A DNA stretch of 64,000 bases from contig OX387606.1 of assembly GCA_947568835.1 (NCBI GenBank), positions 3,844,001 through 3,908,000 on the forward strand. Reading direction: 5' to 3'. Positions within the stretch are counted from its first letter, which is position 1. Each line of letters starts with the position of its first letter. Source of the DNA: Protonemura montana. Taxonomy: Eukaryota; Arthropoda; Insecta; Plecoptera; Nemouridae. Below, piece after piece: positions 1 to 13,500 of the stretch. The notes beneath the pieces were generated by a model, which saw nothing but the letters and a program-made list of their open reading frames with translations, was not told where the DNA came from and ran no database searches. Made by a program: the position numbers and the translations under genes.

Positions 1-1083
1 AGACTTTCGGTAAAGCTTTACTCCGGAAGACACCGATTCGAGCGGCGTGCGCAGTTTGAAACGACCCTTCCAGACCATTTCGTGAGATTCGACAACTAAT
101 AACTACCCACTTTTTTCCGCTTCTTTCCCCGAAACTTAATAATATTAACAGCCATGAAGCACACAGCTGACGCAATTTACATGTTTTCATTTAAATTGCC
201 TTTGAGCAGCTTTGAAATTCAGAAACACACCCAAGACTTGATTATATATTATTAGACATAGCATTATCGTATTAAAGGAAGTGTTGCGCTCGTCCCTAGT
301 TAGGGGTGCTAACCGGTTAGGGATGACAAGGGTCCATTCTCTGGTCGATTATGAATTCATCAGTCGGGTTCGGGTATACCCATAACGTCGGCGCTTACCT
401 CCATATAGTGCATGGCTAGATGATGGGCGATGACGGCGATTGGTTGGATGGCACCTCCTGAGCGGTTATTTAGTTAGTCACTGGGATTGTGGTTAGTAAA
501 GACGCCCCAGCAGGTGCCTTACTCTCTCTCACTAGGCAAAATGTTGGAATAGAGCAATGCTACAAAGTTTTTTTTTTTAATTTTTTACTGGGGATGAACT
601 CTAACCCCTGAAAAACTTGACAGAAACTTTGCAAGGCGACTCGAGCTCGGATATTCATTTAAAGTGCACACCTTTAGAGATTTAATTACATACATTTTCA
701 TAATTACTAACTGCAGGTCAAGGAGTCTGGAAGCGAGATGGAAAAAGTAAGCGCCGAGCTGCTGCGAAATAAAACCACCTGCACCTTTGTATGAAAAAGT
801 TTGGCATATTTGCAGAATCCTGTGATGATTTTTTTATTTTTCTTAATTATTAATTTCGATTGAAACTGATTTCACGCTTGGTGCTTTTAAATCGTGTGCT
901 TTTTTGTGTCTAGCATTAATAATAACTCCAGTTTGATCTAAGCGTTTTAAATTGATTGGCAAACTTCATAGAGATCACCATCGCGATCGTTCTAACGAGC
1001 TGAAATTAGCACGGCGCAAAATAAAAATCAGTTCGTTTCATCGCTCATGAAATGCAATGGCGTGTTAAGACTGCATTAAAAGC

Positions 1084-1099
1084 CTCTCTCTCTCTCTCT
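1084..1099. repeat. (CT)n microsatellite
   Basis: A run of about eight CT units, directly visible, followed by a T-rich stretch. Confidence 0.85.
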
Positions 1100-2738
1100 T
1101 TTTCTCACTGTCTGATCACGCATGTAATTATTTCAACGAAATTATGCATCACACTTTGACAGACACGTTTATACAAATCGTCATCTTGTGACTAGATCAT
1201 TTAATCATCTTACACTCTCCTAACAATGTGTACTCTGTAAGTGTAAGATTATGTGGCATTTTTCACTCGAGTCGCACCTAGATGTGTTTCATTCCAGACA
1301 CTTTTACAACGCCATATCGAACGCGGAGCTTATCACTTCATACTCTTTTTGTACACACTTACCACTATTACTCCCCCGCAGCCGGTACTGCTGGACGATG
1401 AGCGAACCACACACCCCATCCCCCCGGCCCCCCATCCGGGTCTACGTATTCTGTGTTGTGCCCCGCGCTAGCTTATTGCCTTTGGATTTCCAGCACAACA
1501 GTCATTAGACGCCGACGACAGCTGTGCAACCGAACAGCGAGATTTCCACAAGCTTTTCCTACACAGAACTCTGGCGAGTAGGTCGTCCCCGTCGCCAAAC
1601 ACAGTTCGTCTCTTTTCAAACCGGGGGTCGCGCTGGACCGCCCGCCAAGCCATAACGCCCATTTGCAATAGAATATAATATAATAAAATAAGTAACACAT
1701 TTTATCGCTAGGTGTGAAGACCTCTCCCTAATATCGGGCTAATTTGTACACGCGTTCAGTATCGTGCACATCTGCGGGTTTAGGCGTGGGGTCCAGAGAG
1801 CGAGGATGCCGAGAGGATCAGGTTGCGGCATTGTAGTGGGATAGAGGGACGTGGGCCTGTCCCGGTCGACAAGAGTGTCGGGTGTCCGCTGGTGATCGCA
1901 CGTGGGTGTTTACTGCAAATTATTATCGATTCCCGCGTCAGTCGCACTCTGCTGGAATTAGGTTCGACGTGGCAGTCATAATCTCGGGCTCGTCAACGTG
2001 CCAGGTTCGCTGACAGATTGGGTATCATTGTGTACGATACGCATATGCACGCACTGTTATGTAATGGCTCGCTATTCACATGGGGGTAGGCTCGCCATTA
2101 AAAAGCACATATAAAAGTACAAGATAAATATGTAAATCATTTTTTTTATAAAACAGCATAACGTATATCGTGGCAGCGAGAGTTTACACAATTTCGATGT
2201 AAAATGAGCGATTAAATGTGAGCGACATTTTGTGTGCGATTTTCGCGAATCAAATATATGGTTTCCGCTGCTATTGTGAAGTGATAGAATTTCGGTTGTA
2301 AACATATAGTGATTGTTCGTGCGCGGCGCGGGTCGAACATATAGAGCGCGCCGTGTGTGCACTAGAAGCGGTATTGGCTTACCATTGTGTGTTTAGCATG
2401 GCGTACATACAATGCTAGAGGGGTAGTTGCTATTATCACAATTCATTGTTTGCCTCTATACCGTGCCGAGCGCATGTACGTAAACCTCGCTTGTCGGTAA
2501 CAATGTCCGGTCTTCACAAAGATATCCACTCCCTTACCTCCTCGGCTTGCGATTATTCAAAGGTCGACATCATGAAAGTCTTCCCATTGCTTCCTCGTTC
2601 ACGCATGCTGAAAATCATCTGACTTTTCGCGTTCAATCATCATCAATCAAGCAGTCCTCGTGCGATAAAAGTTCGAATTCAAAACTCTTGGCGGAATCTG
2701 ACGATAGCTCGGATGCGTGTGCGATTGTGTGTGAGCGA

Positions 2739-2755
2739 GTGTGTGTGTGTGTGTG
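2739..2755. repeat. (GT)n microsatellite
   Basis: A run of about eight GT units embedded in a longer GT/GC-rich stretch that begins near 2715. Confidence 0.85.
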
Positions 2756-5185
2756 CTGGTTGCTTTTCTAAAGCCGGATTGCCGATCGGGCGCTTTTGGA
2801 AACCCGGTATGGGCTGTGAAATGAGGGATGCGTTATCAGGGAAATGCTTTGGATGCAATCAGTCTGCTTTTACCTCCATGGTACAATCCAGTTATGCCTA
2901 TGTGCCTATAAAGATATGAAGTACCTATGAAAAGAAATGCTGGCTTCAGGTTCTCAGTGAGAAAGACAGGGTTTATTGGCAACAACGACCAGAGTGGAGC
3001 GAGTCACTCGTCGTACCTCCGAGACCTCAAGTTGCGATCCAGTAATGAGGACCCGCGCGAATAAGATTACAAAATGTATGAAAAGAAAATTCTTGAACGC
3101 GACGTAATAAAAAGTAAATCGCACTTGTTGAGGCGAAGGCCGTGAGGAGGAATTTAAAAATAACCATCCACTTTTTTCCGAATTCTAGCGAAGAAAAGCC
3201 GAGCCTTTTCCTAATCATTATCGCGGCACGCCTGTACGATATCCGAGCGGAGGAGGGAGCACGGATATGATCCTGAATGTAGTAGTCCGGCGGCGGCGAT
3301 GTAGGAGGTTGGAAATATATACCCTGCACCCTCGTGCTGTCCTGTCTTGTTAAATGATCGCATCTAAGATCTAGTGGTGTCCGACAGTTTACCAAGGAAT
3401 TTATCTTCCTGCTCAACAAGCCGGCTACAGCGAGCTCGGTCTGGCAGACTAGAAACAATTCATCCTGGCGCTCTGTTTCCCGGCACAGCGCGGAGAGAGC
3501 TCGCACTCCGGCTGACACCAACGTTGCGGTCAAAACTTGCTTCTTGCACTCGGCCGGCCGCCAGTGCCGCCCATAAACACGTCGCTTGATGTGGTCCCTA
3601 CTTACTAGCTGATATTCTACTTGTATCACTGAAATATTTAGCTGGTCTCGCGAGAGCCGCTGCCCTGCTCGCTCATGGAGCTCTGTGAGGAAAGTGTCAA
3701 TGGGATTACTGGACTCTGAGCCGGTACCGGCATTGTGCACTGGAAAGTACCATCTAGCCGACACAAAAACCGTCTCACAACTGGACTACATTACGGAATG
3801 CTCCTACAGAGTGGCTCCTTTTTCCTCTCGAATTGTTTTGTTTAGTATTGATCGAGAAGAGGATAGCCTTTTTATTCCTACTCAAATGTAAAGATGAATA
3901 CACTTATGTATGTGTACGCTTTATGTACGAAACGTGCTGCAGGTTCACTTAAGAGTAAGGAAAGCGAAACGGTCTTCAGCTAGAAATGTCCGCTGTGCCA
4001 TATATATTTACGCTTTTGCATAAATAGTAGGTGGCTTCAAGGGAGGAAAGGAAAAACAGGGTGCTTTGTGGGAGGTGGGAGAAGGGATCTGGGGATGGGG
4101 ATGAATAATGGGTGGGTTCTCCGCGACACCGGAGTGCTCTGATGGACGACATGATTCGATGACCCAACTGTCATACCACTCGTTCGTCTCTGGACAGATC
4201 TTATTAGAACAGGGATGCCGGGCAAAATATGAACTCTTTTATGGGTGATACTCTGTCACTTTCGTTCTGCAACGAACAAGACGCGGTTGACCCTATTCCT
4301 TTGACAAATTATCGCACATTTACGCTTCGAAATAGAACAGTTCCCGAACGAAAGAATTGTGTGATATTCAATTCCGCTGGCCGGTCTATTTGACACTTTA
4401 CACACGTGCTATCGCTCATCTCGCCCTTTCTTGGGACACAATTCCAAGGACCTTTACCGCGCGGCTGGTTTGCTGTGAGGGCGAGGGCCCTTAAGTGCCT
4501 AATGGCGTATGAAAGTAATTGGATTATTGGAGTCAGAAGACCTTTTCGAGTATCTGCACTGCGCCGTGTAGCAAGCAAGGTGCGAGGGGTGTTTGTTGTC
4601 TCTGCCTTTGAGGTTGAGTCTGTGGTCTATTGTAATAAGCCACGAAAAGTGTGTAGAAAAAAACGGAGACTGTCCTGCGCTGGTATTGACTTCCATCTAG
4701 GAAGATTCTTTCCCCGCGCGCGGTTTAATCGATCCGGTGCAGCTATCGACGGGGGTGAGATTAGAGTGCATGGGGTTGTTTAAGAATCACCAATCCATTT
4801 GTGAACGTTTCGAAAGCTACCCCTTTTTGGTAAATATCAGCTACTCGCGTTTCAGCTTCCCGACGGCCCAAGGCGACCCAGCTTGCCTATGGCTGTCGCC
4901 TGGAAATACAGTTTTCGGGACCTCGCCTAACTACACAGAGTAGAAAGAATATGCAGGCGCTGGTACGCCCACAGGCATAAGCCAAGGTCTAAGATAAGGA
5001 AGATTATAAGTTTAATTGCATTCATTACACTTAAATCTTTTACTTTTAGTTGTTTTTCGCACGCGTAAGAAGAAATGCTTAGAGGCGAGGAACAAACACG
5101 CTAAGTTATTGAGATATATATAATAAAAGTCCAGCAAACACAGTATTGGTCAGTAAGACTCCGGTGGTTTAACGTGCTGATGCAT

Positions 5186-5197
5186 CCCCCCCCCCCC
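5186..5197. repeat. C12 homopolymer
   Basis: Twelve consecutive C bases. It is one of several long G/C homopolymers in the window. Confidence 0.85.
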
Positions 5198-8100
5198 AGC
5201 TGACCTTATCAAACTGTTATCAATTTAAACAAGCACTTAGGGCGAGCATCAACCGGTAAGTGTATTTCTGGACGCTTGTGCATCCGTTGCAGCACGGTGC
5301 TCAGACTCGTCACGTGATAAACTGCATCGCCGTAATGCAGGCTAACATGACGTCAATTGCATGTAAGCCCCCGTCCGGCCACCCACCCACCCCGTCGAAC
5401 CCGTGGCCGAAGGTTTGGGGGTGGAAGGGAACGGGTTAATCAAGCGTGAAACGGCCTAGAGTACAGTGCAGCTGGGAGTGATGACGCCGTCCACAGGCCA
5501 AGTCGACCAATACCTGTGTATATGGAGTGCATCATGTGCTAGGTACAGTATGGATATGTGTGTGCGCCGTAATTATGCAGAGTGCAAGAGACGGCGCCCC
5601 AGGCGGCTATACCAACATTTCAAAAGCATATGGGATTCGGCCAGAGTTTCAGCGGCGCGTGCTACAGCTGAATTTCAAAAGTTGGTACACTGGGAAAACA
5701 GGATTACTGCGTCAGAGTGATTGTGGACGTTTTTGAAGCGGTCGTTCTGTGGAGACGTAGGAGCTGTATTTTTTAACGATTTGGATGGAGATTTCTCATC
5801 CCTGCACACCGCAGCTAGTCACGCACCGGGCTATAAACGGGGGCACCGAGAAGGCACCCGACGTCGGCAATAGATAGGCAGCGTCGGGGCGCTACCGACG
5901 CCTCTGATTTACAAGGCCAATCTATCGTAGCGCTCAGGTATTTGGAAAATTCGCCGTCCGACAGCTAATGTATGCTGCTTGAAAATAAACCTGCCGCGTC
6001 AGGGGGTAGGAGGTGAAAACTTTGCATGTCAAGTATCAAGTATTCTTTACTTAATTCCGTGCGCGTCTTCGCTATTGCCATGACAATGGTACACGGATAC
6101 TTCCACGTCTCCTTCACTACAATCTGACACTCTCCTTTATTTTATCTCATCTTTCTCCATCACTTTAATGTACCCTTCAAGTATCATCGCATTCTAACGC
6201 ATTATCAGGGTTTCGTCCTTCTTGTTTCCTTGTTTGATCTCGTGGATCGCATCGTCTCTTCCTCTCGGCCTCGTTCTGTCTCGCTCTGTCTGGAGGGTTG
6301 CCATCTTTTCAGGGGTTCTTCTCGAGACAGCTGACTAGCGCACCGTGACAAGCCTCTAATTCCCTCGACATCACTCATAACGGACTCGTACACGACGTCG
6401 ACGTCGCCGTCGTCCTTGCGGCGTCCTAGTTGCACCAGCCTGGACGTCCGAGTCGGCGCTCGCGGCGCTAATTTGGCTCGACTCCAGTTCACCGAGCAAG
6501 GGACGCCGCCGACGCCGCCGACGCTTCGAATGCACGAGGCGTCTTCGGCGAAAAAAGTGACTCCTCGTCAGCTGAGATTCAATTTGTGCAAAGACTCTTG
6601 TTGGAATAATAATATGAGATGCGAAAAGGCGCGGGGAGCTCGTCGGTCTGGGACGACGCTGATGAGTCGCCGAGGAAGGTGTCTTATTGATGGGATGTGC
6701 GGCGAGGGCGAAAGGTCAGCTTTGAAAGATGATCGAGGTGAAAGGGTCGGATAAGCATCCGCCGCGCGCGCCCCCACCCACGTTTCGGCACGTCCCGAAT
6801 TGTGAATCTGTGTTGGAAATGCCAAGGAAGCCCATGATTCGAGGCCCGCGGCCGCAGCCCGTGATGCCGAGGGGTCGCCGCTGCCGATCGATCTGGAGCG
6901 CCGCCAATAAATTACGTTTATTTCACTTGTGATATTGAAAGAGGCGGCGGGAACATCGTCTTTTTTCCGCGACGCCCGAGTCGACGTCGGCGTCGGTGCT
7001 GCACGCGGTTCTTAGCAGGGCAAAGAAGTTCGGTACGGATGTGGGACTCGCCAGTACATAAGAAATGGGTCGTTACAGTTGTGATCTTCCGAGAGAGTCT
7101 TGCTGAAGAACTGGGTCATCTTGAGAAAGCATTAAGGGTGGCTGCCGTCGGGATAAGGCGACGCGTCGCACCGTGATACATGGCTACATTTTCTTGTCGT
7201 CAAAACGTGAGCTGCCGTTTATCAAATTGTTTTTTTTCCACGCTTACACATTTGGTATCATAAAAGGGTATGTGCTATATGTGCGGATACATAATGCTTT
7301 TCCGAGAAGGTTTTGTGTGTAAAAGATTGTGTCCATGGAGTGTCCGTTCATCACTCGATGCAGGGCTTATCGTTGCTGGCTGGTGCTAGTGCCGACGCCG
7401 GCTAACTGAGTTAGTTTTCGGGCAGCAGATTGATAAATTACAGCCCCGTTTTGAGGAGCGGTAATTGGTGCCGCGTGGCTGAACTTTCGACACCCGGCCA
7501 CTCCAAGTTTGCGGTGCTGAATTTCAGTGGTCTAGATAACTTGCTTATTTTTTAATATAACTTTCAAGGGGCCGGTTGCCCAAGGGGGGATGTGGACCCC
7601 CGCTTGGACCGAAGCAGCTTGACTCCAACCAAGATGGACGAGCTGCTGAAATAGTTTCACCTTTCCGAGGAGATTACGACACGAAATAATATATACGAGG
7701 CAGATAATTGGAAATTGCCCGACCTCGGGTATTGATGGCGTGCTAACGCCTGCCTGCCTGCCTCACGGATTTCAGGGGTGCACGTACAACTTTCTTACGT
7801 TTTATTACTCATTTTATTTGGACTCTATTTCATTTTTAATTCCCGGCGGCGCCGTCGTTGTCGCCATCGTCGTCGGCCGTCGACGCGCAGTGCCGAGGGT
7901 CGCCGCGCAGCTCACAGTTTATGTAACGAACGAAAACTTTGGACTTTTCTCCGGTCGTAACTCACCAGTTTTAGGGTTAGCTTTAAGTGTCGTATGGACG
8001 GTTGCAAGCTGGTGCGAGGGCCTACTACTTTCTTACCTTGTTTTTGGGACTCGTGACGACAGGGGGAGGAACGCCGTTGAGGGGCGGTGGGGGCCGAGGG

Positions 8101-9330
8101 TGATGTCGAGCACGGTTACTTTTATAGACGGCCATCAGATAAGGCGACGACACCGACACAGCGTCGAACAAACGAAGCAACAAACCTGCAGAGGTTAAAG
8201 CAACTGCGGCGGCGGCAGCGGACTAATGTTTGCTTCGAGGGAATGCGGTATCTGGCATCGACAGCGGTCCATCCTTCGATCTTTAGGGGGCTGTCTGGTT
8301 CGCGTATCTCCCCCGGGGCGTAGGTCACGTCCGTGCATAAAACGTTCGCGAGCTCGGCGACTACATTGCAAATGATTGGGACCATTCGGTCGCGATGCTC
8401 ATTAGAGATGGTGCAGAATCTACAGTAGCGCGCGCTTCTACATCTCTAATATCCATTAGGAAATATTAATTTCAACAGATCTGTTAAAAAAAGACCAACA
8501 GAAAAAGGGCATGAAATGTAAATGAATAAATTAATTCCTGGGCACGGTCTGGCTGGTGCAGAGCATGTACATTATTGTAGGGTGCGCCACCATCTATGTC
8601 TGGAGGATGACTATTATGATACTTTATAATACAAACAAGTAACAGTTATACAGTGCATGATACTACGCCAAACGGAGCAGAGCAATTCGTTTTAATTTTT
8701 GTATGCAAATGTGATGACCAGCTCGCTCAGCATCTGCATAGCGCGGCGCTCGTGGGACATGTGATGGAAGGCGCCCGATTAAGCAACGCGGGCCGCGGAC
8801 GTCGAGCCAGGGATCGGACCTCCCGAAAAGGGACGCGGCGTGGACGGTGGACTCAAAGGAGGCGCGCGCACGTAATTTGTAACGTAATCGCGCCTAAAAA
8901 CATTTCTATGATCGACTGCTTGAGAGTTGGCTGGAGACAGATTATTTCACAGACTTTCTATATAAGGTGGTTCGTAGGAAAAATTGAAGCGTACACTTTG
9001 AATTAAAAAAAAATTCAAATCGTAAAGAGAACATGAAGCATTGTTTCTAATTTTGAGCGAGCACAATGGATGTTCATTTAACATTCCGTATATAATATAT
9101 CAAAGACGTGTCTTCCTATTTAGCACGGTTCAACCAGCTCCTGTGTTAATGCATATCATGGCGAAAACAAGGAGAATATTTAAAACATTTCCATTCTTCC
9201 GCCCGAGGCCAGCATGGGGGTAGCGGCAGGTAATTGCTATTCCCATTGAAATGTATTGTTTTAAACTGTATTGTAACTCAGTAAACTGTAATAATATCCG
9301 TATGTGCGGTGAAGGTATAGTACACGAGGG

Positions 9331-9366
9331 CTGGGGCTGGGGCTGGGGCTGGGGCTGGGGCTAGGG
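9331..9366 (+). repeat. (CTGGGG)n hexamer array, potential G-quadruplex
   Basis: Five perfect CTGGGG units are followed by one CTAGGG variant. Five runs of four G with two-base loops on the + strand satisfy the usual G-quadruplex pattern. It is not the insect telomere repeat (TTAGG). No gene lies next to it. Confidence 0.85.
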
Positions 9367-10519
9367 TCGAGAGAGAGCGACCCCAGTGTGGCAACGAGTA
9401 CGCGATGGAATAAAAGCGAACGAGTGGGCGAGTTTCGTTAACAATTAGCAGGTTTATGCCCTGTGGCGTTTTACCCCATACACGGCCCTATAATACACTT
9501 TGCCCGCCAGGCCCGGCGAGATAATGTGCCGGGCAAGACCCCGACACGAAATTATCGCACGGCTCTTTCAGAGGCCGCGATTTGCCGAATGGTTGTGTTT
9601 CGCAGGCCGTGAGGAAAAGGGACACCGTGGTGGGTGTGCGCAGTGTTTCGCTGATTCGGTAAAAATGTTCTGTTGTTTTGTGTGGTTAGTGCTGAAAAGG
9701 GGAATTTTTTGGAGCCCCGATTTTAGTTCCTTTGTTGAGGGCGAATTCGTTTAGCAAATTATTGAAAAGGCAAAGTCAAAACACAAAGTAACAAGCCCCG
9801 AAACTCTCGGAGTATGAAAAACAAAGCTGGTTTTTGAGAAAAAACAGCGTGCGGGACATATCAATATTACAAGCAAACCTGGACGTTAGAGCCTGGACAC
9901 AAAACCATTTCACTGCTCACAATTTTATTTTTTCACGAACCCTAAAAACCGCGATTGAAAAATAACACGACATCGAACAGGCACCTGTCTCCAATTCAAG
10001 ATGCTTGGATTTCTTATTTCATCCCCGACCCATATTCCCGCACACGCGTCTTCGAGACGCATGACGTCGCTGTTTCCCGCGTCTTTTCTCCGCATTTCCA
10101 CGCCGCATCTGTTCTGCGTCGACATGCTCGCCGCGGCGCTTCGACGCGGCGCCTAAAGCAACACGTACCCCGTGTGCGTATCGATCGGCGCTGTTCCAGA
10201 GAGGATGCTGCAGGTGAACTCAAGCCTGGCCATGCGTACATTGCAGCGCAACGTGCGTGAGTCGTGCACGCAACAGCTCAACGCACAACGCACATGCTGA
10301 GATGTCGACCGGGTGCACACCCTCCGTCGATGCGATCCTCCTCTGCGAGATCCTGGTCGTGCCCTGCGTGCTGCGATGAGAAAATATGCATGGTGACTTG
10401 AGGAGAAAATTACTCTTGCCACCGAAGAGAATTTGCTGGAAAATTGAGACGCAATTTTCTTTCAGTAAAACTTAAAGGTCTGTGGGGGGTGAACAGTTTT
10501 TTTTTGGTTTTTGTTTCTT

Positions 10520-10520
<1 letters not shown>

Positions 10521-10555
<35 letters not shown>
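10521..10555. repeat. C35 homopolymer
   Basis: Thirty-five consecutive C bases as assembled, preceded by T-rich sequence and followed by aaccccc. The true length is probably uncertain, because such tracts are hard to sequence and assemble. Confidence 0.85.
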
Positions 10556-10557
<2 letters not shown>

Positions 10558-13500
10558 CCCCCGAATGGCTACAGATAGTTTTAATGGCGGGAAGTTAAGT
10601 GCTGGGCGCGCCAAAGCAAATACTAGGTCGGGGAAAATATCGGTGGGTTTTTTTCTGCGAACGGTGCTCATGACTTGGAAAAGTTTGCTCGTAATATTTG
10701 CATGAATCGGTAATGAGTGTAATCCGAAGTCGGCACTTTTTTTTATTATGTGCTTGTGCGCTGTAACTCAATTAATGCAGTTAACTTTAGTTCAGTTTAT
10801 CCACTTTTGTTTGCATTCATACTTACTGTTCAAGTGTTTTAATTAATCACAGAAATAACAAAACATGACACCGCACATTGGTATACGATCGGTAAGCTTG
10901 GTTGTTGTTGAAAATGTCGCGCTTACTTCCCTTGCCGCGTTTCTTATGAGTTCGAAAGTTGAAACTCTGAAATTAAATGCATGGCTCAGCCAGCGTGAAA
11001 AGGCAGCATCTCATTTTGCAATCAATGGCAATAAGATTTTATTTCCTTGACATTTCCGCTGGCATCGCTTTCCTGGGCATAGAATTGCCCCTCCTCATTC
11101 CACGCATGTCTCGAGCCCGTTCAGCGACATTGCTTGACATCTTCATCCTGTACGCCACTTTTCATTGCACTTCGAACACTTGTGTATACCTTAATACAGG
11201 TATCTTGCCTTTATAATCCCTCCATTCCGCTTATTTCAATGGCGTCCTGATCCGTCGCGGTGCATTGTGCAATGATCGCTGGCTTTCATGCGACGATTGT
11301 GTCCCGTCTTGCGCTCTTCAGCGCGATAGGGGCTGCTCCTCCAGCAGGGGCACGATATGAAAAGAAGCACAGGATTACTGCAGAGAGCAAGGATTAAATA
11401 TCACTTTTAATAGCGTTTCAAGTTCGCCTAGCGCGCTATGACGTTGCGGTCACCACGCTTTGACTACCGAATCTCATGGATTTAGCTAAAGCCCTTCGGA
11501 GATGAGAAGTGCATGATTGCACATTGTGGACTCATAGCCATCCCAGTGCTATATGGCGCACACCGCACACGAGAAACAATTTCACCAAGTAATATTGTTA
11601 TACAAAAGTTTGCTTGGTTTTGCAAAACATGATTCTTATTGTTGGTTTCCAATTTCGTTGTTGGTGTGTACTTAACTTTATCGGTTTTATTTCCCCGACA
11701 TGGTCGCAATTGTGTTCATAGTAATGAAATTTATAGCACAACACTCCAGGGCGCAAAGAGTATACATTGACAAGCGAAACGACCTCAGGTCCACACGCTA
11801 TTATTTGCCAATGTAATTTGTTCCACAACGTAGACGTGATGGTCGATACATTGAATGCTGTTCGATTCTCCCTCTTGTATTTACATCCGATTCTACACCT
11901 TTATTACACCGTCGGCGTCCCATATTGGAGGTGTAAGGCGCTGCTTTCGCAGTGGGTCGCGAACATGGCGAAGCGTAAAACCGTAAAGCGGGAAACTTGG
12001 TCGCTAGTTCTGGAAACTTGCCAGCAAGGAAACAATGCTCGCGGTAGCTGGCTGGCTCGCTGTTCCCGTAATGTCCTGATCTCACCATCTGTGCACCGCA
12101 ATATTGGCCTCGACCACGGACTCCTGGCATGTGCAGGAAGGGTTTGCTACACACACTATCTTCCAGCGGCAATCTTGATCGGCACACGGACACGAGTTGG
12201 TTCCGGCGCGACGCGTCGCTGATGTCTTTAAAGAAGGACAGTTTGCGACGTACGATGCAGAGAATGCATATCGCCTTGAATCTACAATTGAGTTATGCTT
12301 AGTATAACGCGACCAGTCGTGGCTAGGCACGTTTGCTGTTCATCTCATCCAACCAAACTACATTTTGATTTCAATTCGGTACTCTCCGATTGTATCTGTC
12401 GCGCTGTTTACAACCTGTGAGACATTCTTGTTCGAGTAAGTAAGTTATTAGATGATACGCCTTACTGCTCATCGTCAGACTGTCAGAAATCTCGGAGCAC
12501 TAGTTTTATGTAATTAGTTAGCTTCAAGACGTAACCAGGTTTCTGTGGAGGATTGCAACCCCGTCAGGTGAACGTACGATGTGGTCTCGGCGGGGGAGGT
12601 GAGAGGAGAGGGGTTTTAACACTTCTTGGAGGCTAGAGTTGTTGGCGTACAGAAATTTAGATGTGTGGGAGGGGGATGAGGAAGATGTGCGGGGAGCAAG
12701 AGGGTGGTAGAGTAGGAGGCTTTCATAAAATATAGAGTGAAAGAGGCCGAGGCAGAGGGTTAAAACTTGTACAATATAGATGAGACTGGTCCCCGAAGCA
12801 TTGCAGATCTCGCTTGCGGGGTTCCGGCCGCCTAGATGCTGCAAGCAATGGGCTTCCTTCAGCCGCTAGGGACGACCATTGCGAGGGGCTGCGTGCGGGG
12901 TGCCATGGACCATGCGATTGCGTTTTGAAGCCCGTGCAATGCACGCACGGTGATGAATTCGATCCGGCCGAGAGATTCATAGCAGTCGAGACAGATTTTC
13001 CACTACATTATTCTCGATAGACGTGCAAAGGAATTTTTGGAATGATAATGATAGTTAGACGAAAAAACACTTGATTTATTTGTGAAATTGACAGAAAAAA
13101 ATTGTTTATAATGAGGCGGAAAATGCGATCGTATATTTGTGATGGGTTTTGCGTTTGAGTTGCATTCACGTATTTAAGCAGCTGGCTCTTGAAAAAGTGG
13201 GCAACGAATTCTATTTTCCAACCAAAAATGGTACGAGCATGCGGCCTGATTTTGATTCGATTGGGAGTCCGTTTAAGGCAGTCTGATTTGTCTTGTGAAT
13301 TGATCAAGAGGTCGGTCTCTGCTCCTCCATTAATTACCATCTTAATGCGGACTGGGCCAGCAAGATTTCTCAACGCGGCCACGTGAAACAGAACGGTCGC
13401 ATCACATTCGATAAGCAGCTTCAGCGAATCATGGAATGTCGATGTATCTTTTTCGATACTAAAATTAAACTAAAGCGAACAACGGACAGAGACATATCGC

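Larger units (their letters stand above)
1..9330. other. No recognisable gene; intergenic or intronic DNA
   Basis: I see no coding region I can support here. The longest open stretch (3027-3764, minus) opens on GTG and has no ATG until late in the frame. The region contains short CT and GT microsatellites, a 12-base C run at 5186-5197, and three clusters of CGACG/GACGCC-type motifs near 6393-6414, 6502-6524 and 6970-6997, with another at 7844-7889. No transposon protein or RNA gene is recognisable. Confidence 0.5.

Noticed and set aside
717..746. 30-nt microexon-like segment after tactaactgcag
   Set aside because: The apparent branch site sits only about six bases before the AG, too close to work, and ten codons are too few to judge.
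3027..3764. 245-codon minus-strand open frame
   Set aside because: It opens on GTG, has no ATG until the last quarter, and shows no family signature; it could at most be part of an exon.
10853..10892. ATG-containing segment between a cacag and a cg|gtaagc donor
   Set aside because: It would give only nine codons with no recognisable peptide; splice-like motifs this short occur by chance.
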